Below, piece after piece: positions 7,276 through 14,353 of a DNA stretch of 15,791 nt; position 1 is the stretch's first letter; every line of letters begins with the position of its first letter. The notes under the pieces were generated by a model. It did no database searches. It worked only from the letters and a program-made list of their open reading frames with translations, and was not told where the DNA came from. The stretch comes from Clostridium_AI sp002297865 (GTDB lineage: Bacteria; Bacillota; Clostridia; Lachnospirales; Lachnospiraceae). The position numbers and the translations under genes are program-made. The stretch is from positions 1 through 15,791 of the forward strand of contig CALFNR010000113.1 in NCBI GenBank assembly GCA_937903005.1, written 5' to 3'.

Positions 7276-9732
7276 CTACTCTTCGTGTAAACGTTCTGCA
7301 ACATTTTTTCTATTCATATTCCTTTCGCATAATATAACAGTACCTTCACCAATTATAAGAATAACAAGTAGTATATATGCGAATACAATCAAATTTTCAT
7401 TATAAGTGAGGAATTGCATTCCTCGACTGATTCGTTCTAACAATACCCTTGATAAAAATACTGATAGCAACATAGATAATGCAAAAGAAGAAATACAATA
7501 ATAAAACATTTCATAGAAAAGCATCCTTCTTTGCTGTTTACTTGTCATTCCAATACTCCTCATGGTTGCAAATTCCCCTTTTCTCACAAAAATACTTGTT
7601 ACAAATACATTTATCAAATTTAGGAATGCGATTAATGAAAGAATTATACAGAGTAACGTACATATTATCATCACAGTATTTTTTAGTGAATTGAACTCTA
7701 CTTCTAATGTATCTTTGGATCTGTAATCAGTATCTGGATAAGAATCGATACAGTTTTTCATTATCTGTTCTGCATTACCTTCACTCCCTTTTTTGGCATC
7801 AAATGTATATGCCATAATCTTCGGTTCATCCATTAATTCTAGATACAAATTTGTTGATCCATAAAACTCATATGTGGTACCGTCACCAAAGTTTTCGGTA
7901 TCCATTACACCTTCTCCTAAAATTATGTGACCGATAATTTGACATTCCTTTTCTTTTCCCCCCTGCATTTGAAATGTTACCTTATCTCCAATATTGTATT
8001 TGGATGTTCCTTGCATCACACTACCATCATTATTAAGCCAAACTCCCTCTAGTATTCCATTTTCATAAAAAAATTTCTTTAAATCTACCTCTTTCTCAAC
8101 GAACATATTACTTCTAAGATTAAATTTGCTTACTCCGTAAAAATTAATCCAATAATCATCGCGTGATTCTTCTTCATCTATGGATAAATGGTAATCATTG
8201 CAACTTCCGTAGATAATACCGCCGTCATTTATAAGACCACTATTTTCAATCTCATTTATTACATCTTGAGACAAACAAGCAATCTCACCATCATCCATCT
8301 GGTATTCACTTTTAAAATAATTACTCGTTGCAACTTGATAATCAGAATAGATCATTTTGGATAAATATTTATTCATATCAAAACTGCCTAATATGGAAAA
8401 AGAAATACTTACTAATAGAATAGGCAGAGATATACTTATTATAAGAGATAATGTATTCTTTTTATTTCGTGTAATATTATAGTACGCAAATTTATGTAGT
8501 TTACCACCATCTGAAGTTTTACGATTTCCTCCATGTAATTTCAATTCAAGCTTTGTTGATTCTATAGCAGATAGTTCACCGATTGTTCTAATAGGTCCAA
8601 GAATACTGATTATTGTAGTAAATATGATAAACACTACAGATAGTGCAAGAATACAAAGAACTTCTTTGTTCCCTATAGACATGCCACTAACACTCTTCAC
8701 AAAATTTGTCTGTTTCAGAATTTCAGGAAGTAAGCCCTTCCCCATCATTACACCAATTACCACACCAATTGGAACTGCTATTAACAACAAATAATAAGCC
8801 TGCCACCTAACAAATTTCCCAAGCTGTCTTCTTGTCATACCAAGAGTTTTCAATTGACCATACTGTTTTGCATCTCTCAATGTTGCAATATGAAAAATGT
8901 TATTAATAATTAAATAGCCAACCAAAATGATTAATAGAATTGACAATACTATCGCAAACATACTACTTAAATCCATAGTTGAATCTTTATTCAGATATGC
9001 TGGATTTAGTGAATAATGAACTTTTTCTGAATCTAAACCTGCCTCCTGCAAAATGTTAACAGCTTGTCTCTCAACATTTTTACTGTCTCTTAACAAAATA
9101 TCAATATTTTCCTGACCATATATTGTATTTTGGATAAACATTGATTCCCATTTATCTATATAATCCTTAGAAGTCACTACCTGACCAGTTCTTATTTCAG
9201 TTGCATTATTCATTGGAAACCATCCAGACAAACAAAACGTTTCCTGTACGTGTTTTTTACCTACTCTCAAGTCCAAAGTGACGGCCTCTCCAATTTTCTT
9301 TTCAATATTCAGAGACTTAATGGTTTCTTCATCTATCACAATCTCGTTTATATCTTGTGGCATATGTCCTGCTTCCAATTCTTGAAAACAATGTTTTGAA
9401 TAACTATTATCTTCATAGGATAGCTCCACATTATAACTTAATTGCTTATTTACCACATCTGCCAAGTATTTTCTATAACCTGCCGACTTAACTAATGCAT
9501 TCTCTTTTATTCTATCTAATGCATCTATCGTTTTCTTGTCACAGTCTTTTAATACAACTTGACTACTTGTGCCCGATGTTTTTATTCTACTGTATTCAGC
9601 CGCCTTATTGATTCCAATTATCGTAGTAAACAGTGTAGAAAATAAAATTGAAGTAAGCAACATCGCAATCAAAGCACAGATACCCTTTGCTTTATCTTTC
9701 TGTATTGTTTTTCTGGCAAATCTTCTAATCAT
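7276..9732 (-). CDS. FtsX-type ABC transporter permease, probable immunity/efflux
   Basis: An 818-residue membrane protein of the MacB/FtsX superfamily with two FtsX units and eight predicted transmembrane segments: ~18-41, 258-281, 310-332, 358-380, 426-450, 685-715, 740-765 and 780-801. Two large extracellular regions (about 42-256 and 451-684) lie between them. The two coupling-helix motifs are visible at about 291-304 (YGQLKTLGMT) and 720-738 (FATMRSIGMT). Its start overlaps the stop of the ATPase gene as ATGA, so the two are translationally coupled and should form one transporter. Members of this superfamily often remove antimicrobial peptides from the membrane or export small molecules. 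As the last gene of a peptide operon, self-immunity is the most likely role, but export is not excluded. Confidence 0.9.
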   Translation of the reverse strand: MIRRFARKTIQKDKAKGICALIAMLLTSILFSTLFTTIIGINKAAEYSRIKTSGTSSQVVLKDCDKKTIDALDRIKENALVKSAGYRKYLADVVNKQLSYNVELSYEDNSYSKHCFQELEAGHMPQDINEIVIDEETIKSLNIEKKIGEAVTLDLRVGKKHVQETFCLSGWFPMNNATEIRTGQVVTSKDYIDKWESMFIQNTIYGQENIDILLRDSKNVERQAVNILQEAGLDSEKVHYSLNPAYLNKDSTMDLSSMFAIVLSILLIILVGYLIINNIFHIATLRDAKQYGQLKTLGMTRRQLGKFVRWQAYYLLLIAVPIGVVIGVMMGKGLLPEILKQTNFVKSVSGMSIGNKEVLCILALSVVFIIFTTIISILGPIRTIGELSAIESTKLELKLHGGNRKTSDGGKLHKFAYYNITRNKKNTLSLIISISLPILLVSISFSILGSFDMNKYLSKMIYSDYQVATSNYFKSEYQMDDGEIACLSQDVINEIENSGLINDGGIIYGSCNDYHLSIDEEESRDDYWINFYGVSKFNLRSNMFVEKEVDLKKFFYENGILEGVWLNNDGSVMQGTSKYNIGDKVTFQMQGGKEKECQIIGHIILGEGVMDTENFGDGTTYEFYGSTNLYLELMDEPKIMAYTFDAKKGSEGNAEQIMKNCIDSYPDTDYRSKDTLEVEFNSLKNTVMIICTLLCIILSLIAFLNLINVFVTSIFVRKGEFATMRSIGMTSKQQRRMLFYEMFYYCISSFALSMLLSVFLSRVLLERISRGMQFLTYNENLIVFAYILLVILIIGEGTVILCERNMNRKNVAERLHEE

Positions 9733-10403
9733 ACTATCGCTCTCCCATCTACGATACGAATAATTCTATCCATTTGTCCTGCAATGTCCTGATCATGAGT
9801 TACAATAAGTATTGTTTGATTAAACAAAGCATTCATCTTCTTTAACATTCCAATCACTTCAGCCCCCATTGCTGCATCTAGATTTCCAGTTGGTTCATCT
9901 GCTAATATTATTTCAGGTTTATTTGCAAGTGCTCTTGCTATTGCTACTCTTTGCTGTTGTCCTCCCGAAAGACTTGCTGGAAGTGAAGACTTTTTTGATG
10001 TAAGTTCTAATGTTTCTAATATCGCATTTATGTATTCTTCATCTGCTTTTTTTCCATCAAGTTGCACAGGAAATATGATATTTTCATAAACATTAAGAAC
10101 AGGTATTAAATTGTAATTTTGAAATATAAATCCAATCTTTTTACGCCTCATCTTTGTTAATTCTTCATCTTTCAGTTGTGTTATTTTCTCATCCCCTATA
10201 TAAATTTCTCCAGCAGTAGGGCTATCTAATCCGCCGAGCATATTGAGTAATGTAGATTTTCCACTACCAGACTTTCCTATTATAGCTATAATTTCTCCCT
10301 TATTTATCTCAATATTTATGTTATCTAAGGCTCTCACTTGATTTTCTTCTGTTCCATAAAATTTACATAACTTTTTCGTTCTAATAACAATATTATCTTT
10401 CAT
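9729..10403 (-). CDS. ABC transporter ATP-binding protein (MacB/LolD type)
   Basis: A 224-residue soluble ATPase that should power the FtsX-type permease encoded directly downstream. All nucleotide-binding motifs are intact: Walker A GKSGSGKST (43-51), Q-loop glutamine 95, signature LSGGQ (145-149), Walker B IILADE (165-170), D-loop NLDAA and switch histidine 203. The length and the TGNLD sequence after Walker B are typical of the LolD/MacB/BceA branch. GAGGTG precedes the ATG, nine bases after the stop of the ABC exporter gene. It is more likely the partner of the permease than of the upstream exporter, which carries its own ATPase domain. Confidence 0.94.
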   Translation of the reverse strand: MKDNIVIRTKKLCKFYGTEENQVRALDNINIEINKGEIIAIIGKSGSGKSTLLNMLGGLDSPTAGEIYIGDEKITQLKDEELTKMRRKKIGFIFQNYNLIPVLNVYENIIFPVQLDGKKADEEYINAILETLELTSKKSSLPASLSGGQQQRVAIARALANKPEIILADEPTGNLDAAMGAEVIGMLKKMNALFNQTILIVTHDQDIAGQMDRIIRIVDGRAIV

Positions 10404-10412
10404 AATAACACC

Positions 10413-12050
10413 TCATAATTTTATAATAGCATCTTTGGTTACTTTATATGTAGTATCCACAATACTAGAAAAACTACTACTATGGGATACAATTATAACT
10501 ATTCGATTACTTATATTTTTTATTGTATTTACAATAACTTGTTCTGTCTTCTCATCTAATGCAGACGTAGGTTCATCAAAAATAAAAACATCCGATTTCT
10601 TAAGTAGTGCTCTTGCAATAGCCAACCTCTGTCTTTGACCACCTGATAATGTCATTGCATCATCACCAATCACTGTATTAAGTCCATCTGGCATCTCTTT
10701 AATGTCATCATACATTTCAACTTTTTTAAGTATATTCCATACCTGTTCCTCATTACAATTATCTTTATCTCCCAGCAAATTATTATATATTGAATCATGA
10801 AAGAAAAATGTTTTTTGAGAAACTATTGAAATACAAGACCGTAATTCATCCGAATTTAACTCTTCCAAATTACAACCATTAATTAGTATCTTACCCGAAT
10901 CTACTTTCCAAAATCCTAAGATAAGATTAATTATAGTAGATTTCCCGATTCCACTTTTTCCACAGACCAGATACTTTTTCCCTTTATAAAAATTAAGATT
11001 AACATTATTTAAAATTAACTTATTTTCTTTGTATCCAAAACACACATCTTCTATCTTTATTTCACAAATTTGTTCATTCTGTAGTCTCTTTCCAAGATTT
11101 TCGTCGTGTCCCCAAAGAGCACTTATCCTACTTAATGAAGGTTTTATCAAATTAAAACTTACTCGTAGCATAATTACTCTTTCTAATGGCGTAGCAAATC
11201 TAGAACAATATTGAATAAATACAATTAAAATACCTATTGAAATCTTTCCTGAAAAAACTTCATATCCACCATATCCGGTGACTAAAATTAATCCAATCGT
11301 AGTTGATAGTTCCAAAGATTGATTGGATAATTCATTCATAATCATCAGTTTTTTAAAGCTTGATCTAAGTTTATCTAATGACTTCTTATATTTTAACAAA
11401 AAGCTTTTCTTAATGCCAAATAATATCATCGCAGAAGCATTTGATACAAACTCTTCTGTTAGGGAATTATTATTTCCATAGTCTAATCTATTATCTTCTG
11501 CTTTATTTTTTAGCTTCTTACCATAGTAATTTTGTAACAAAACAACAAAGGGAATCATTACAATTACCATCACTGCCATTTTCCAGTTTAAATAAATAAG
11601 TACTACAATAACAGCCAACGCCTGGATAAATGATGCCATTACTTGATAAGTCCTGTAAACAAACTCTGCTACCTTCCCTGTATCATCTTCAACAATGGTA
11701 TATAAATTACCGCTTTTTTCTTCGCTAAAATAGGAACCTCCACATAAAAACATTCTCTCTATCGTTTTTATCTTTAACGTCTGTGTAAGATCAAACTCAT
11801 TAATTGAAAAATAAAGCTCTAATAAACTCTGAAATAAGATATTTAGTATTGACACAATGAAGTAAACAGCCATATATCGTATGAGTTCCTTCATGTTCTT
11901 TGAACTTGTAATTGTATCAATTAAATTCACAGTTATCAACGGAAGGACTATAGCCAAAACTGTTGAAGAAAATAATAAACAACTTAAATTATATATTTTT
12001 TTTCGTTCCAACGCTAATATTGATTTATATTTTTTTAGTTCTTCTTTCAT
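10413..12050 (-). CDS. ABC exporter (membrane and ATPase domains fused), peptide export
   Basis: A 545-residue type I half-exporter expected to work as a homodimer in the cytoplasmic membrane. The membrane domain (about 20-300) contains six hydrophobic segments, and the ATPase domain follows from about 330: Walker A GKSGIGKST (364-372), Q-loop glutamine 412, signature LSGGQ (468-472), Walker B VFIFDE (488-493), D-loop SALDE and switch histidine 523. Nothing precedes the membrane domain, so the C39 leader-cleaving peptidase found in many bacteriocin exporters is absent. This fits leader removal by the S8 protease encoded just upstream, whose stop overlaps this start (ATGA, 12047-12050). The likely cargo is the mature peptide made by this operon; that is inferred from position, since the sequence family also exports lipids and drugs. 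Confidence 0.92.
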   Translation of the reverse strand: MKEELKKYKSILALERKKIYNLSCLLFSSTVLAIVLPLITVNLIDTITSSKNMKELIRYMAVYFIVSILNILFQSLLELYFSINEFDLTQTLKIKTIERMFLCGGSYFSEEKSGNLYTIVEDDTGKVAEFVYRTYQVMASFIQALAVIVVLIYLNWKMAVMVIVMIPFVVLLQNYYGKKLKNKAEDNRLDYGNNNSLTEEFVSNASAMILFGIKKSFLLKYKKSLDKLRSSFKKLMIMNELSNQSLELSTTIGLILVTGYGGYEVFSGKISIGILIVFIQYCSRFATPLERVIMLRVSFNLIKPSLSRISALWGHDENLGKRLQNEQICEIKIEDVCFGYKENKLILNNVNLNFYKGKKYLVCGKSGIGKSTIINLILGFWKVDSGKILINGCNLEELNSDELRSCISIVSQKTFFFHDSIYNNLLGDKDNCNEEQVWNILKKVEMYDDIKEMPDGLNTVIGDDAMTLSGGQRQRLAIARALLKKSDVFIFDEPTSALDEKTEQVIVNTIKNISNRIVIIVSHSSSFSSIVDTTYKVTKDAIIKL

Positions 12051-13033
12051 TTTCTTGAAACCTCTACCAACCTACTCAAATTATTTATCGCTTGAAAATA
12101 CTTCATATATACAGTGGTATTACCTAAAATATTGCACTTAAACACTCTTTCAAGCTCCATCACAATTTTATAAAAATCTTCAATGGAACTAAGAGAATAA
12201 TTTAAATCCGTATCATTTTCTAAAACCATATTTATTTTTTCTTCTTGTAATAATTTAGTTATTGTATTTGCTACAACAGCTTCTATTTCTTTATTCTTAC
12301 AACTCATATCAATCCCATATAACTGTTCTTTGCTATTTTTTGAATTCGATTTCAAATAACGGATTAAATCCTCTTGACTTTTCATTGTACCACTATTACT
12401 TATATAATCAGCCAACAGTCCAGTAATAATAGCCGTCGCTCTACTATTTCCTTTAAAAAAAGTTTTTAGCTTATTTGGATAACCAAGTAATTCTGGTGCT
12501 CCACTAGCAACAATATTAATACCATCTTTATTACAATACTGATAATTAGTTTCAAACACCTCTTGTGAACTTCCCACACCAATTACATTTGTCATTTCAG
12601 CTGGTATGCTTACTCTTCGAGTATTAGACTTAGATGCTATACAAGTTATACCCTTCCTTTTGAGTTTCTCCAATATAGGTTTCAACATTTTTCTTAACTC
12701 ATCAATATCACTGCTTATACTCATATTTACAACTTGTACATCAAGCTCATTTACTAACTTAAGTGCCTCTATTAACCATTCTATACTTCCCCTTCCATCG
12801 TCTAGTAATATCTTAACAGGCACTATTATTGCATCAGGTGCAATTTCCTTAATTTTTACAGCACAAGCAGTTCCATGACCATTTAAATCTTCAAATATTT
12901 TTCCCTTCTTCTCTGGATTCTTCTCTTCAGTACACAATGAATAGCCTTCTGTTATATTTTCATTAAATAACTCAAAATAGGTTTTCGTATCTAAACCACT
13001 ATCCAATACTGCTACCTTCACTCTTTTGCTCAT
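12047..13033 (-). CDS. Cytoplasmic S8 (subtilisin-like) protease with acyl-carrier-like tail
   Basis: A 328-residue subtilase without signal peptide or propeptide: the catalytic aspartate is already at residue 11 (VAVLDSGLD). The histidine is in NGHGT (H53) and the serine in GNSRATA (S197), where subtilases usually have GTSxA. Asn137 (SKSN) is the probable oxyanion residue, so the enzyme should be active. The likely role is to cut the leader from the modified precursor encoded next to it. From about 248 a helical tail begins; residues ~273-300 (DTDLNYSLSSIEDF, then MELERVF) resemble helix 2 of acyl carrier proteins, with S283 near the usual attachment site. The ATG at 13033 is the only plausible start, because an in-frame TGA lies 18 bases upstream, yet there is no Shine-Dalgarno sequence before it. 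The stop overlaps the exporter start. Confidence 0.88.
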   Translation of the reverse strand: MSKRVKVAVLDSGLDTKTYFELFNENITEGYSLCTEEKNPEKKGKIFEDLNGHGTACAVKIKEIAPDAIIVPVKILLDDGRGSIEWLIEALKLVNELDVQVVNMSISSDIDELRKMLKPILEKLKRKGITCIASKSNTRRVSIPAEMTNVIGVGSSQEVFETNYQYCNKDGINIVASGAPELLGYPNKLKTFFKGNSRATAIITGLLADYISNSGTMKSQEDLIRYLKSNSKNSKEQLYGIDMSCKNKEIEAVVANTITKLLQEEKINMVLENDTDLNYSLSSIEDFYKIVMELERVFKCNILGNTTVYMKYFQAINNLSRLVEVSRK

Positions 13034-13039
13034 ATCTAT

Positions 13040-13059
13040 ATATAAATATCAGAGAAATT
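13040..13059. repeat. Inverted repeat arm, downstream of the precursor gene
   Basis: ATATAAATATCAGAGAAATT is the exact reverse complement of 13298-13317. Together the arms enclose 238 bp that contain the complete precursor gene and its ribosome binding site. The match is perfect over 20 bp and stops on both sides. This arm ends seven bases before the start codon of the S8 protease. Confidence 0.95.
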
Positions 13060-13092
13060 ATCATTTACGAGTTATATATTAATATGTATGAA

Positions 13093-13263
13093 TTACCACT
13101 TAGTTGTAAATGAAGATGTTAATTTACTCTTTTCACAACATCCTTTTGCTGCTGTATCACCTGAATAGTAATATTTAATACAGTCATGATGACATTCGTA
13201 AGCATTTTCTGCCATTACGTTATTATCTAAATTTACTTTATTTTTGATTTTTTTTACCTTCAT
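13093..13263 (-). CDS. Cys-rich RiPP precursor peptide
   Basis: A 56-residue peptide that is easily missed because of its size. AAGGAGG lies eight bases before the ATG, the best ribosome binding site in the operon. The first ~21 residues form a basic leader with no cysteine, beginning MKVKKIKNKVNL and running to an ENAY sequence just before the first cysteine. The putative core holds Cys24 and Cys28 (CHHDC), a YYY run (31-33), Cys42-Cys43, and a Ser/Thr-rich end finishing in Trp56. There is no GG cleavage site and no signal peptide. It sits between two radical SAM genes and a protease plus exporter, as expected for a substrate of those enzymes. Thioether bonds from the cysteines, or crosslinks at the tyrosines, are the likeliest modifications; which one cannot be told from sequence. 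I do not recognise its family with certainty. Confidence 0.85.
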   Translation of the reverse strand: MKVKKIKNKVNLDNNVMAENAYECHHDCIKYYYSGDTAAKGCCEKSKLTSSFTTKW

Positions 13264-13297
13264 TGTGAATTCCTCCTTAGAATCACATTTCTTTATG

Positions 13298-13317
13298 AAT
13301 TTCTCTGATATTTATAT
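13298..13317. repeat. Inverted repeat arm, upstream of the precursor gene
   Basis: AATTTCTCTGATATTTATAT, the exact reverse complement of 13040-13059. It lies in the 79-base gap between the second radical SAM gene and the precursor, directly next to the orphan AAAGGAGG at 13318-13325. Confidence 0.95.
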
Positions 13318-13325
13318 CCTCCTTT
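13318..13325 (-). promoter_or_regulatory. Orphan Shine-Dalgarno sequence abutting the inverted repeat
   Basis: AAAGGAGG is a near-perfect ribosome binding sequence, but no start codon follows at a usable distance; the next ATG is followed at once by TGA. The precursor has its own AAGGAGG at 13272-13278. If the two inverted repeat arms pair in RNA, this element comes to lie six unpaired bases (ATAGAT) from the ATG of the S8 protease. Confidence 0.5.
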
Positions 13326-13342
13326 AACACTATCTAATTTTT

Positions 13343-14353
13343 TTACGTTACATTCATAAATTCCATTGTAACTCTGCTCTCAACACAAGTAATAGCACTT
13401 GCACGAAAGTAATCTCCAGTTATCTTTCTATTTACTAGTTTACAACGCGAACTTTCACAGTACTCATAATAACCACAATTTGAACAACTTGTAGTGACTT
13501 TTTTATTAAGCTCTTGTATTAACTGAATTCTATCACTGTCCAAACCTTTGCTTGTATTTCCAATCAGCCATTCTTGTTCTCCTACTACCATTGAGCAAGG
13601 ATAAATATCTCCATTCGGCAATATATGAAAATTCGTAACTCCTCCAGTACAATCTCCTTTTTTTGCAATTAAAGATTTACTTACCCATCCTACAAATACA
13701 TCATCTCGTTCTTTTTCGTTTAAATATCTTTTTATCTTTCCAAATTGCTCAAAAACAATTTCTTCATCGACGTTTTCCCACCTCTGATCAAAAATATCCA
13801 AAGCTGGAATTATCTCCTTAAAACCTTTTTCAATTAAAAATATTACAATTTCATACATATTATGTACAGTCTCTGGTGTTATGGTAGCTCTAACTCTTAT
13901 AACTGATTGTAAGTTTAAATATTTTGCAAATTCTATTACATTATCAAATGAGCCTTTACCGTTTGAATATACTCTATACTTATCATGATTTTGCCTATTT
14001 CCATCAATACTAACTGATATATTATCTATTTTCTTTAGTACCTCTCTGTGCCTAAAAGAGGAAAGAGTACCATTCGTAGTTAAACTATATGTAATCTTAT
14101 CGCGAGCAACTATTTTTTCTAAATAATGCATGATAGCCTCAATTGCATCACAATTCATAAGAGGTTCTCCTCCATGAAAGTTAATTGCAAGCTCGTCATT
14201 GGGATTGAACTGTGGAAGCTTTGTAATCAAATTTATCCCCTGTTGAATTACATCACTTGACATATATTCTTTTCTAATGTTATTAGAGGCCCTATTATAA
14301 CAATACGCACACTTTAAATTACAATCTAATGTTGTCCAAAATGTTATATTCAT
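13343..14353 (-). CDS. Radical SAM/SPASM peptide-modifying enzyme (no RRE)
   Basis: A 336-residue radical SAM enzyme. The [4Fe-4S]/SAM motif CNLKCAYC supplies C11, C15 and C18, GGEP (61-64) is the SAM-binding motif, and TTNGT and SIDG strands follow. A C-terminal SPASM domain should bind auxiliary clusters: C235, G248 and C253 fit the Gx4C element, then C290, C293, C299, C304 and C323. The open frame extends 17 codons further upstream, but the start chosen here forms a TGATG overlap with the previous stop and has GGGGAG seven bases before it, so translation is coupled. Having no room for an N-terminal recognition domain, it may depend on the RRE of the first enzyme to engage the precursor. 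It probably forms C-C, C-S or C-O bonds in the peptide; an anSME-like protein-oxidising role is a less likely alternative. Confidence 0.92.
   Translation of the reverse strand: MNITFWTTLDCNLKCAYCYNRASNNIRKEYMSSDVIQQGINLITKLPQFNPNDELAINFHGGEPLMNCDAIEAIMHYLEKIVARDKITYSLTTNGTLSSFRHREVLKKIDNISVSIDGNRQNHDKYRVYSNGKGSFDNVIEFAKYLNLQSVIRVRATITPETVHNMYEIVIFLIEKGFKEIIPALDIFDQRWENVDEEIVFEQFGKIKRYLNEKERDDVFVGWVSKSLIAKKGDCTGGVTNFHILPNGDIYPCSMVVGEQEWLIGNTSKGLDSDRIQLIQELNKKVTTSCSNCGYYEYCESSRCKLVNRKITGDYFRASAITCVESRVTMEFMNVT

Noticed and set aside
13093..13263. Lanthipeptide or GG-leader bacteriocin interpretation of the precursor
   Set aside because: No LanB, LanC, LanM or C39 domain is encoded nearby and there is no GG/GA processing site; the partners are radical SAM enzymes and an S8 protease.
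13093..13263. Streptide-like Lys-Trp crosslink suggested by the C-terminal KW
   Set aside because: The KxxxW or close tryptophan motif with the StrB-type context is absent, and the cysteine-rich core points more to thioether chemistry.
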